NCBI GenBank assembly: GCA_045535465.1
Contig: JAZSLS010000027.1
Location: 1-13,120, forward strand
Reading direction: 5' to 3'
Length of the DNA stretch: 13,120 nt
Origin: SIG636 sp045535465
GTDB lineage: Bacteria > Bacillota > Clostridia > Oscillospirales > CAG-382
Shown: positions 1-6,678 of the stretch, piece after piece
How positions within the stretch are numbered: the stretch's first letter is position 1
How the letters are laid out: each line of letters starts with the position of its first letter
Notes under the pieces: model-generated
The model's database searches: none
What the model was told of the DNA's origin: nothing
What the model saw: the letters and a program-made list of their open reading frames with translations, nothing else
Position numbers and translations under genes: made by a program

Positions 1-25
1 GTGCTCACCCTCAAGCGGCTCCGCT

Positions 26-54
26 AGTATACTACACTTTTTCTACTTTGTCAA
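26..54 (-). promoter_or_regulatory. Leftward SigA promoter, proximal of a tandem pair
   Basis: On the minus strand the -35 box is TTGACA (49-54) and the -10 box is TATACT (26-31), with a 17-base spacer. A-rich tracts lie directly upstream (about 55-100), as in UP elements. The bases after the -10 box are GC-rich and form a small palindrome (AGCGG-CT-CCGCT, 14-25). The start site would be near 18-20, so the product lies mostly outside the window. This is a very strong promoter by inspection; what it drives is unknown, and a stable RNA operon is one possibility. Confidence 0.75.
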
Positions 55-215
55 TACCTTTTTTCAACTTTTTTTACTTTTTTTCATTTTTATTTTTTGG
101 CGCTCATTCTTAGCTCCGAAAATGCCGAGCCGACGAGCAACAAAAACAAATGAAAAAAACAAAAACCTTAAGATACGACAAATGAGTTAAAGGCTGTAGC
201 TTTCAACGTTCACGC

Positions 216-231
216 TGCGGCGCTTGCCGCA
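216..231 (-). repeat. GC-rich hairpin in leftward leader
   Basis: A perfect 6-bp inverted repeat, TGCGGC and GCCGCA, separated by 4 bases, sits just downstream of the distal leftward promoter. In the minus-strand RNA it would fold soon after initiation. It lacks a following T-tract on the minus strand, so it is not an intrinsic terminator. It is more likely a leader structure. Confidence 0.45.
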
Positions 232-240
232 ACGGAAGCA

Positions 241-269
241 AGTATATCACACAATATGCGCTTTGTCAA
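241..269 (-). promoter_or_regulatory. Leftward SigA promoter, distal of a tandem pair
   Basis: On the minus strand TTGACA (264-269) and TATACT (241-246) are separated by 17 bases. The layout matches the promoter at 26-54: identical hexamers, the same spacer length, shared bases just inside the spacer (CTTTGTCAATACC on the plus strand), and a poly-A stretch upstream. Two matching strong promoters in tandem are a classic arrangement for rRNA or tRNA operons, but the transcribed product is outside the window. Confidence 0.75.
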
Positions 270-369
270 TACCCTTTTTTGCTTTTTTTGAAAAAGTTTT
301 TCTTAAGTATTTTGCCCATTTCTTTTAATATAATGTAGATAAATATAACCCTTTTTGTTTACCGTGATA

Positions 370-924
370 TTACAAATTCACCACAGATAAATAATACTTA
401 CATATTTCTTCCGGCGACTCTTTTTTTCCACCCGTAATCCACCACATTATCGTTTCCACAAAGGTTGCCGCCAAATGGTTTACCCAAAACTTATAGGGAA
501 TTTCCGACGATACCCTATTTTTAAAGGCTGTTGGGTTGTTTTCTATAAGCTTGACCAGGCCATCTTTAAAGTATTTAAGGAATAGCTCGTTGTTTGGACT
601 GTCCAGCAAGCTGAGTATACCGTTATCGTTGTTTTGCAGGTGCTTAAACAAGTGAAGATACACTGATGACTCGTCACATTGGAAAATATGACGATGACCG
701 TCTGAAGTGATATCCATAGAATCAAATATATGACAAAACAGCTCTTCGTTTAATTCTTTAATCAAAAAATCTTTTGACGGAAAGTGAGCGTAGAAGGTTG
801 CTCGTCCTACGTCTGCTTTTTCTATTATCTCCGCCACAGTTATGTGTTCTGCATCTTTTTTCCTTAACAGCTCGGCAAAAGCTTTGAAAATACTTTCTCT
901 GGTTTTTCTTTGTCTTCTATCCAT
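370..924 (-). CDS. TetR/AcrR-family transcriptional regulator
   Basis: This is a 184-residue one-component DNA-binding regulator of normal TetR length. The N-terminal helix-turn-helix spans about residues 8-52 and has the typical ending ADVGRATFYAHFPSKDFL. The C-terminal part, with WVNHLAATFVETIMWW and a closing SPEEI helix, resembles the TetR_C_8 (DhaS-like) ligand domain of Firmicutes. The start is the ATG at 922-924, with GAGGA 8 bases upstream. It is divergent from a zinc-type CDF transporter and shares its control region, so it most likely regulates that transporter and itself. Streptococcal SczA, a TetR-family regulator of the zinc exporter czcD, is a known precedent. Residues 64-95 are rich in possible metal ligands (C64, H65, H77, H79, C83, H91, H95). 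Metal sensing is inference; the family call is firm. Confidence 0.9.
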   Translation of the reverse strand: MDRRQRKTRESIFKAFAELLRKKDAEHITVAEIIEKADVGRATFYAHFPSKDFLIKELNEELFCHIFDSMDITSDGHRHIFQCDESSVYLHLFKHLQNNDNGILSLLDSPNNELFLKYFKDGLVKLIENNPTAFKNRVSSEIPYKFWVNHLAATFVETIMWWITGGKKESPEEICKYYLSVVNL

Positions 925-953
925 AAGTTTTCCTCATACATTTTTCTTCAAAA

Positions 954-967
954 GTTCAGTATCGAAC
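954..967. promoter_or_regulatory. Second cluster of operator-like half-sites
   Basis: GTTCAGTA (954-961) overlaps TATCGAAC (960-967). The latter is an exact copy of the half-site at 1018-1025, and the former differs by one base from GTTCGGTA at 1031-1038. The half-sites point the opposite way compared with the main operator. The cluster lies in the 5' untranslated region of the tetR-like gene, about 30 bases ahead of its start codon. It may be an auxiliary regulator site. Confidence 0.45.
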
Positions 968-986
968 ACAGACACAAAATAATATA

Positions 987-1015
987 TTGTAAATAGCGGC
1001 AATTTACTTTATTGT
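987..1015 (+). promoter_or_regulatory. Possible promoter of the CDF gene
   Basis: TTGTAA (987-992) and TATTGT (1010-1015) are spaced by 17 bases on the plus strand. Both boxes are imperfect, as expected for a regulated promoter that needs or escapes a regulator. The predicted start falls inside the inverted-repeat operator. No better plus-strand candidate was seen between the two genes. Confidence 0.35.
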
Positions 1016-1041
1016 ATTATCGAACTAAGTGTTCGGTAATA
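1015..1041. promoter_or_regulatory. Inverted-repeat operator between tetR-like and CDF genes
   Basis: Two 11-base arms, TATTATCGAAC (1015-1025) and GTTCGGTAATA (1031-1041), are complementary at 10 of 11 positions around a 5-base centre. This size and symmetry suit a TetR-family dimer. Its right edge coincides with the predicted start of the tetR-like transcript, and its left half overlaps the likely start of the CDF transcript, so binding could control both directions. Related half-sites recur at 954-967. Confidence 0.7.
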
Positions 1042-1046
1042 TACAC

Positions 1047-1075
1047 ATTGTACGCTTGTTTTAAAACAATGTCAA
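1047..1075 (-). promoter_or_regulatory. Promoter of the tetR-like gene
   Basis: On the minus strand TTGACA (1070-1075) and TACAAT (1047-1052) are separated by 17 bases, giving a start near 1040 and an untranslated leader of about 115 bases. The start abuts the operator at 1015-1041, which suggests autoregulation. The -35 box lies just upstream of the ribosome binding site of the CDF gene (AGGAG, 1077-1081), so the two divergent transcripts overlap at their 5' ends. The spacer contains a 14-base perfect palindrome (1056-1069). Confidence 0.75.
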
Positions 1076-1087
1076 TAGGAGTTTGGT

Positions 1088-1969
1088 ATGAAAACTGACA
1101 AAAACATTCTGATAGCTTTTATTCTTAATCTTTTCTTTTCGATTTTTGAGTTTGCAGGGGCGATATTGACCGGCAGCGTTGCTATTTTATCCGACGCTTT
1201 TCACGATTTGGGAGATGCTTTGAGCATAGGTCTTTCGTACATTTTTGAAAAGCTTAGCCAAAAGAAACCGGACGAGCGACACACCTACGGCTACGTGCGT
1301 TATTCGGTATTTGGAGGTGTTGTTACAACCCTGATTTTGCTTGTCGGTTCTTTGGTAGTAATATATAATGCGGTAAGAAGGATTACTAAACCTACGGATA
1401 TTAACTTTGATTTTATGATTGTTATAGCATTGGTAGGTATTGCGGTGAATTTATGTGCCGCCTTGATTACACGAAAAGGAAAATCAATTAATCAAAAGGC
1501 TGTTAACATTCATATGCTGGAGGATGTTTTAGGGTGGGCGGTTGTTTTTGTGGGCGCAGTGGTTATGCGTTTCACCGGCTTTACACTGCTTGACCCTTTG
1601 ATGTCAATCGGCGTTGCCGTATTTATATTTTATAAAGCGTTTATCAACTTAAAGGCTGCCTTTGACACTTTTTTGGAGAAAACGCCCTGCGGGATATCCG
1701 TTGCAAAGGTTGAAGAACGGATTTTGAGCATTGACGGAGTTGTTAACGTGCATCACATACATTTATGGAGCTTGGACGGAACAGAAGGCTACGCCACTAT
1801 GCATATCGTTACAGACGGAGACAACCATACTATTAAGGAAGAAGCCAGACAGGCTCTTTTGGAATTGGGTGTGATACACGCTACCCTTGAAGTGGAAAAA
1901 AGAGGCGAGAACACTTGTGCAAAAAAATGTAAAGAAGCTACGGGAAAACAAAAAACGCACAACCATTAA
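1088..1969 (+). CDS. Cation diffusion facilitator, zinc-type (CzcD-like)
   Basis: A 293-residue membrane antiporter of the CDF family that exports divalent metal in exchange for protons. The six-helix membrane part spans about residues 5-190, and a cytoplasmic ferredoxin-like domain covers about 200-272. Two HxxxD motifs form the transport site: H39/D43 in SDAFHDLGD and H142/D146 in HMLEDVLGW. An HD-HD site is the pattern known for Zn/Cd transporters rather than the DD-HD pattern of YiiP. The C-terminal domain has the usual VHHIHLWSLDG segment. A short tail has further possible ligands (C277, C281, H291, H293). The ATG follows AGGAG (1077-1081) by 6 bases. Its divergent TetR-family neighbour and the operator between them suggest metal-responsive expression. 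Confidence in the family is high; Zn preference is inferred from motifs. Confidence 0.93.
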   Translation: MKTDKNILIAFILNLFFSIFEFAGAILTGSVAILSDAFHDLGDALSIGLSYIFEKLSQKKPDERHTYGYVRYSVFGGVVTTLILLVGSLVVIYNAVRRITKPTDINFDFMIVIALVGIAVNLCAALITRKGKSINQKAVNIHMLEDVLGWAVVFVGAVVMRFTGFTLLDPLMSIGVAVFIFYKAFINLKAAFDTFLEKTPCGISVAKVEERILSIDGVVNVHHIHLWSLDGTEGYATMHIVTDGDNHTIKEEARQALLELGVIHATLEVEKRGENTCAKKCKEATGKQKTHNH

Positions 1970-1978
1970 AGGCTGTGC
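1945..1978 (-). terminator. Minus-strand intrinsic terminator at CDF 3' end
   Basis: On the minus strand an 8-bp stem, GCACAGCC with GGTTGTGC (one G-U pair, loop of 6), is followed by GTTTTTTGTTTT. This is a good rho-independent terminator for transcription coming from the large dockerin gene. It overlaps the last codons and stop of the CDF gene. Read on the plus strand the stem has an A-C mismatch and no T-tract, so it is directional. Confidence 0.65.
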
Positions 1979-2023
1979 ATAAATCAACAAGCGGCATTTT
2001 AACCTTTTATCTTATGACAACGC

Positions 2024-2059
2024 AAACGGCTTGGATGCTTTGCTTCATCCAAGCCGTTT
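2024..2059 (+). terminator. Strong hairpin between convergent genes
   Basis: A perfect 14-bp stem (2024-2037 with 2046-2059) closes an 8-base loop. On the plus strand the stem ends in TTT and continues into an A/T-rich stretch (ATATTTATT), so it most likely terminates the CDF transcript. On the minus strand it is not followed by a T run. It could still slow polymerase ahead of the terminator at 1945-1978. Confidence 0.7.
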
Positions 2060-2070
2060 ATATTTATTAC

Positions 2071-5000
2071 TTACTTTTGTTTTATAAACAGCTTCATACT
2101 GCTGTAATCGGCGGCTGTAATTACACCGTCGCCGCTGAAATCTGCAGCGGCAACCATAAGACCGTCCTTTTCCGTACTGTTAACCATAGACATTCGAAGA
2201 TTGATACAGTCAGCCGTACTGATAATACCATCATTATTGGTGTCGCCCTTAAGCACTACGGTTACGGTACAGCTTTTAACCAAAGAGCCCGCTTTTGCGG
2301 TAATGGTTACCGTACCCGCTTTCTTTATCTTCAAACTTGCACCGTCGGTTGTAAGCACGCTTGTGTCACTAACAGTCCACTCCACGTTTTTGTCAGCGGT
2401 AACCCCGCCGCCAACGGATGCCGTAAGGATAGCCGTGCCGTCTGCCGCCACCCACAGCTTTTCGGCAGAAAGCGTGAGAGAGGTGGGAGCTGTCAAGGAA
2501 AGCTTTTCTTCGCTTTCCGCTTCTTTTTCCAAGTCGTAGTGAATGGGAATGTGGTTACGGATAGCTCTGCCGTTGTCGTTTTGAGGATACGCTATCACAG
2601 CACCGCTTGTATCAATACTGCCGTCAGCGCCGAAAGCAAACACCTGCTCGGAATCGCCGCCCAAATAGAAATCTGCCGTTTCTACAGCTTTATCCGTAAA
2701 GGTAACGTTTTCCTGACCGTAATACACGCCGGCAAAGACCATAGAGGGCTTTGTTACGGTAAATAGGTTTGCAACGTAGGAAGAACGAGAATGGTGGTTG
2801 CAATCAAGGAAGGTAATGCCTGAGTCTACTATTGTTTTATGCTTTGAAAGCATATAGTCAACTGCGGTTTTACCCGACGTAGATGCACCCGTATAGGTAG
2901 TGCCCGTATCGTTGGGATAGGTATCACCCGTGAATAAGAGCTTATTTCCGCCGTATTCGAATACGTACCAAGAAGAGCTGCAGTTAACCCACGCCGTACT
3001 GTTTGTTTTTAATGCTGCAACCTTGCTCCAGTCCTTTGAAGTAAGCATTGTAAGCTTAAGGTCGGTGGCTGTTGAAGAGATTGTACCGCTGTCGCCAAGA
3101 TAAATTGCGGTGCTTTTTTCAAAGGCAGAACGAACAACGTTTATATCAGGGCTGTTTTTCTTCACCTCGGTAAGCATTTTATCAAGCCCTGACAGGTAAC
3201 TGCTGTAGCCGTCGGCATCCGTACCCGCAGGGTCGGTAGTGGTATACATATTAGTTATGCGGATAAAGGGGGTTGCAGACGCAAAATAACGCAAGGCATA
3301 AATGTGGTCGGAATGCCAATGGGTGATAAGACTTATTACGTCGATTTTGCATTTTTCAGAGAGAAGGAGTCTATGGTAGTCTGCCTTGGAAAGCATACCG
3401 CTTTCAAGTCCCTCTTTCAAAAATTCTTCTCTTAAAGAAAGAAGATACTTAGTCGACGCATCGTTTTTATATCCGCCGTCTACCATAGCAACAGTACCGT
3501 TGCAATCCAATACAAAACCGTCATTTTTAGTAATGGAGGTGTGGACCTGAACCAACCTATTGGTGTGCAGACGAAGCTTTGCATCCTTATCCGCATACTG
3601 ATTTGCATTTACAATACTGTTTATATCGTCAAGAACGGTAACTGCGCAAATTGTGGTTTTTGCGCCCCAAGGTCCTGTGTAGGTAACGCTTATATCGGTT
3701 GTACCTGCTTTTACACCCGTTACCTTACCCGCCTTTACCGTAGCAATTTCGGGGTTTGAGGAAACAAAGCTTATGCTTTCAACCTCGCCCGAGGAAGAAA
3801 GGCTGTTATTTATCTCTGCTGTTGTACCCGTAAGCAGATACAGCTCGGTATCACAGTCCAAATTTGCAGTACTTTTTATTGTCTGCACTGCGTTTGCTCC
3901 TGCGGCCTTATAGAATGAAGCTTTTATTACATTGCCGTAAACGAAAACCTTTTGCCCTTCCACCGTAAAGCCTAGGTAAGGTCTAAAGGTAAAGCTGTCG
4001 TCAAATTCTTCCTCGTTTATACCGCTAAGCTGTGCTGTTACGGTGTTGCCTATAAGAGTGCCACTGCAAAGAATAGCCCCTTCGGTCTTCTCGTTAACGG
4101 CTTCGTCCTCTACGCTTTCGCTCTTTACCGCAATAACGCCGTATTCGGGTTTAAACGACGATATGGATTTGTAATACGTATCGGCAAGGTTAAGGTTAAA
4201 GCTAAGCTCAAGAGCGGGTGTATCTATTGCCTTTACACTAAGCGTGCCGATTGCCGAAGCTCTGCCCTGTAAAGCGTAGTCGATTTTATCAAGAGTAGGA
4301 TAAGGATAACCTGCAGACCATACGCCGCTGCCTGCTGCTGAAAGCTTTGACAAAACGGCAGGAAGTGCCATAGAGCTTACAGCAGTACCGCCGTTAAAGG
4401 TAGTGTTTACACTCTGAAGCGCAAAACAACTTGACGCAAACTGATAAACGAACAAACCGCTGCCATCGGAATTCATAAGAGTGCTGGTGGTGTTTGCGAT
4501 ACCTCTGCCACCGGTTACGGCGCCCAAGTTTATGCAACGCTTTACTTTAACGTACTTATTATCGCTTACGGTACCTTCGCAATAGGCTTCACCCACTATG
4601 CCTGCCACGGAGGTGCTGTTGTTAGTGGAAGTCACCTTACCTGTGTTGTAGCAATCATATATCTCGGTATCTCTGCCGTCACTTGCGCCACCGCCTCTGC
4701 CCGAAATACCGCCAACGTAGGTAGTACCCGTTACGTTGCCCACGTTGCCGCACTGGTTTACGTTAACACTTTTGCTTACACCGACAATACCGCCTGTATA
4801 GGAGGCGCCTGTTACCGCACCGTCGTTAAAGCAGTAAAATATTTTACCGTTAGCAAGGCCGTCGGAGGTATTATTGCCCCCCGAAATACCGCCTGTATAG
4901 TTTGCGGTAGAGCTTACCGCACCGTGATTTACGCAGGAATATATTTCCGTAGCTCTGCCACAGCCTACTATACCCCCTGCGTAGCTGCCTGTACCACCCT

Positions 5001-6000
5001 TTACGGTACCTGTGTTAACACAATACTCCACGTAGTTATGGGCACGATCGTTAAGATACTTAGTGCCGCCTACTATACCGCCTGCACAGTTGGTGCTTAC
5101 GGTTATAGTGCCGCTGTTTTGGCACCTTACCAGCTGAGCTCTGCAAGTGCCTGAAACAATGTAACCTACTACACCGCCTGCATAGGTAGTTGCTGTTACG
5201 TTAGATTTATTAATACAATTGTAAACGTTAAAATTAGGCACTGTGCCTTCACTCGTTATATCCACCTCTACGGAAAGGGAGGAACCGTTTACAGGATTGC
5301 CGCCTATAAAGCCGCCAACACCGCTTGCACCCTTTACGTTAAGATAAGAGGTGCAGTTTACAACATCTGCTCCTACCTTTGCTTGACCCACAAAACCGCC
5401 TACAAGGTTTGCGCCGCTTACGTAGCCCTTGGCTAAAGTAAGGTTTTCGATAGTGCCGTATCTCATAGAGCCGATAAAGCCCACGCAGTTTTTATCGGTA
5501 TGTACTATGTAAAGACCGTATATGGTATGACCGTCACCGTCAAAATGGCCTTCAAAACGGCGAGTGCTTTCGTCACCGTAGCCGGGAGGCGCCCAAGTGT
5601 GAGCCGATGCTCCCTCGTTTGTAGGCTTAACCGTATCTGACCAGCTTTGCCATTCCGTACCGTTAGGGTCGTTATAGTATATATCGTTAGTCAGCTTATA
5701 AAAAGCGGCATCCGCAGCCTTGGTTTTTACCGTTGCAGACGTATCGTTATTTGCATAGTAGCTTACGGTACCGTCGGTTGCGGCAACCTGCTTACGAAAA
5801 TAGGCAAGCTCGCCGGGAGTGCCGATGAGGAAGGGATTTTCTTCCGTTCCCGCACCCTTAAGATAAGTTGCATAACCGCTCCATTTGTAATAACCGCTGT
5901 CTGCCGCCGTTGCTTTTTCGGGAGTAAAAGAAACAAGCCCCGCTAAAATTGTGAAAGCAAGAAAAAACGCCACAGTTTTATATGCATACTTTTTATACAT
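2071..6000 (-). CDS. Secreted GLUG-repeat / Ig-like / metallo-beta-lactamase / dockerin protein
   Basis: A 1309-residue exported modular protein. A signal peptide (hydrophobic core about 9-24, Ala-rich end near 30-33) precedes an N-terminal region typical of GLUG surface proteins (NPFLIGTPGELAYF, 55-68). About nine GLUG-type repeats follow (G-G-hydrophobic-x-G at 201, 229, 275, 307, 342, 370, 403, 430, 466), each with a Cys-x-Asn turn. A Big2-like Ig domain covers about 705-790. A metallo-beta-lactamase fold occupies about 800-1140, with HWHSDH (H894, H896, D898, H899), TGD (D1026) and NHH (1069-1070). The order and spacing resemble the C-terminal domain of ComEC. A second Ig-like domain covers about 1171-1250. 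A type I dockerin ends the chain, with two Ca-binding loops starting at D1253 and D1287. The start at 5998-6000 is chosen because GGAGG lies 8 bases upstream and the signal peptide follows; an upstream in-frame ATG at 6045 falls in the promoter. The hydrolase substrate is unknown. Confidence 0.9.
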   Translation of the reverse strand: MYKKYAYKTVAFFLAFTILAGLVSFTPEKATAADSGYYKWSGYATYLKGAGTEENPFLIGTPGELAYFRKQVAATDGTVSYYANNDTSATVKTKAADAAFYKLTNDIYYNDPNGTEWQSWSDTVKPTNEGASAHTWAPPGYGDESTRRFEGHFDGDGHTIYGLYIVHTDKNCVGFIGSMRYGTIENLTLAKGYVSGANLVGGFVGQAKVGADVVNCTSYLNVKGASGVGGFIGGNPVNGSSLSVEVDITSEGTVPNFNVYNCINKSNVTATTYAGGVVGYIVSGTCRAQLVRCQNSGTITVSTNCAGGIVGGTKYLNDRAHNYVEYCVNTGTVKGGTGSYAGGIVGCGRATEIYSCVNHGAVSSTANYTGGISGGNNTSDGLANGKIFYCFNDGAVTGASYTGGIVGVSKSVNVNQCGNVGNVTGTTYVGGISGRGGGASDGRDTEIYDCYNTGKVTSTNNSTSVAGIVGEAYCEGTVSDNKYVKVKRCINLGAVTGGRGIANTTSTLMNSDGSGLFVYQFASSCFALQSVNTTFNGGTAVSSMALPAVLSKLSAAGSGVWSAGYPYPTLDKIDYALQGRASAIGTLSVKAIDTPALELSFNLNLADTYYKSISSFKPEYGVIAVKSESVEDEAVNEKTEGAILCSGTLIGNTVTAQLSGINEEEFDDSFTFRPYLGFTVEGQKVFVYGNVIKASFYKAAGANAVQTIKSTANLDCDTELYLLTGTTAEINNSLSSSGEVESISFVSSNPEIATVKAGKVTGVKAGTTDISVTYTGPWGAKTTICAVTVLDDINSIVNANQYADKDAKLRLHTNRLVQVHTSITKNDGFVLDCNGTVAMVDGGYKNDASTKYLLSLREEFLKEGLESGMLSKADYHRLLLSEKCKIDVISLITHWHSDHIYALRYFASATPFIRITNMYTTTDPAGTDADGYSSYLSGLDKMLTEVKKNSPDINVVRSAFEKSTAIYLGDSGTISSTATDLKLTMLTSKDWSKVAALKTNSTAWVNCSSSWYVFEYGGNKLLFTGDTYPNDTGTTYTGASTSGKTAVDYMLSKHKTIVDSGITFLDCNHHSRSSYVANLFTVTKPSMVFAGVYYGQENVTFTDKAVETADFYLGGDSEQVFAFGADGSIDTSGAVIAYPQNDNGRAIRNHIPIHYDLEKEAESEEKLSLTAPTSLTLSAEKLWVAADGTAILTASVGGGVTADKNVEWTVSDTSVLTTDGASLKIKKAGTVTITAKAGSLVKSCTVTVVLKGDTNNDGIISTADCINLRMSMVNSTEKDGLMVAAADFSGDGVITAADYSSMKLFIKQK

Positions 6001-6035
6001 AGCAGTTGCCTCCGCATTCTTTGTATTCTTTCGCC

Positions 6036-6064
6036 ATTGTACCACAACTCGCCTAAGATTTCAA
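6036..6064 (-). promoter_or_regulatory. Promoter of the GLUG/MBL dockerin gene
   Basis: On the minus strand TTGAAA (6059-6064) and TACAAT (6036-6041) are separated by 17 bases. A TG dinucleotide one base before the -10 makes it an extended -10 promoter. The start falls near 6029, leaving a leader of about 28 bases with GCGGAGG before the ATG at 6000. This placement argues against translation beginning at 6045. Confidence 0.75.
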
Positions 6065-6145
6065 GATGGACTGTTGATTTTTTGTAAAATGTGTATAAAA
6101 CACAGTCTACGCCATTTATACAGATTGTTAGCAGCTTAAAAAAGG

Positions 6146-6174
6146 TTGACAAACGTGACAAAGTGGAGCATAAT
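6146..6174 (+). promoter_or_regulatory. Promoter of the peroxiredoxin-ABC operon
   Basis: TTGACA (6146-6151) and CATAAT (6169-6174) are spaced by 17 bases. The sequence before and over the -35 box (AAAAAAGGTTGACAAA) is repeated exactly over the promoter of the transglutaminase gene at about 11430. The predicted start is near 6181, and GGAGG (6193-6197) precedes the ATG at 6204. Confidence 0.8.
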
Positions 6175-6203
6175 ATAGTAAATACGATGCTTGGAGGCAA
6201 GGT

Positions 6204-6656
6204 ATGCTTAAGGTTGGTGACAAAGCACCCGATTTTAGTTTACCTGATAAAGACGGTAAAACTGTTTCTTTGTCGGATTTCTTGGGGAAAAAGGTAGTTT
6301 TGTATTTTTATCCCAAAGACAACACGCCCGGTTGCACCCGTCAGGCCTGTGCATTTGCGGGTAGCTATCTTGCTTTTAAGGCTAAGGGCGTTGAGGTTAT
6401 CGGCATTAGCCGTGACAGCGTTTCTTCTCACTTAAAGTTTGCCGAAAAGCACAGCCTTCCCTTTATTTTGCTTTCCGATACGGAGCTTGAGGCTATACAG
6501 GCTTATGGCGTGTGGCAGGAGAAAAAGCTTTACGGCAAAACGAGTATGGGCGTGGTTAGAAGCACTTTTATTGTTGATGAGCAGGGATTTATACAAAAGG
6601 TTATGCCAAAGGTAAAGCCCGATACAAACGCCGACGAGATTTTGGCAGAGCTGTAG
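6204..6656 (+). CDS. bcp: Bcp-type thiol peroxiredoxin
   Basis: A 150-residue AhpC/TSA-fold peroxidase of the BCP/PrxQ subfamily, at the family's usual length. It reduces hydrogen and organic peroxides in the cytoplasm using thioredoxin-type donors. The N-terminus KVGDKAPDFSLPDKDGK is typical. The active site NTPGCTRQACAF carries the peroxidatic C44 and, five residues on, the resolving C49, as in PrxQ enzymes that form an intramolecular disulfide. The segment GVVRSTFIVDEQG is the conserved C-terminal part. The ATG follows GGAGG (6193-6197) by 6 bases. It is the first gene of an operon; the ABC ATPase begins 22 bases after its stop. No functional link between peroxide defence and the transporter is evident beyond shared transcription. 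Confidence 0.95.
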   Translation: MLKVGDKAPDFSLPDKDGKTVSLSDFLGKKVVLYFYPKDNTPGCTRQACAFAGSYLAFKAKGVEVIGISRDSVSSHLKFAEKHSLPFILLSDTELEAIQAYGVWQEKKLYGKTSMGVVRSTFIVDEQGFIQKVMPKVKPDTNADEILAEL

Positions 6657-6678
6657 TTTTTAGAAAGGATGAAGTTAT

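Larger units (their letters stand above)
1..369. other. Gene-free left edge with leftward promoters
   Basis: No convincing coding region is visible here on either strand. The stretch is very rich in A and T runs, broken by two GC-rich palindromes (14-25 and 216-231). It contains two minus-strand promoters of the same architecture, about 215 bases apart, annotated separately. Read on the minus strand it would be the leader of a transcript whose body lies to the left of position 1. I see no full tRNA or rRNA in it. No clear terminator for the tetR-like gene that ends at 370 was found in this stretch. Confidence 0.6.

Noticed and set aside
310..350. TATAAT-like sequence on the plus strand near 331-336
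   Set aside because: No -35 box at a suitable distance, and it would only drive antisense RNA across the tetR-like gene.
1975..2766. Plus-strand open frame of 263 codons antisense to the MBL/dockerin gene 3' end
   Set aside because: It starts within the terminator region, has no good ribosome binding site, and its product has no recognisable features. The opposite strand encodes clear Ig-like and dockerin modules.
4600..5420. Short recurring DNA motifs that could suggest a repeat array or CRISPR
   Set aside because: They are in frame with the GLUG protein repeats, imperfect and unevenly spaced. They encode the G-G-hydrophobic-x-G motif and have no spacer structure.
6001..6045. Longer N-terminus for the GLUG/MBL protein starting at 6045
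   Set aside because: This start overlaps the -10 box at 6036-6041 and would put 15 charged residues before the signal peptide. GGAGG precedes the ATG at 6000.
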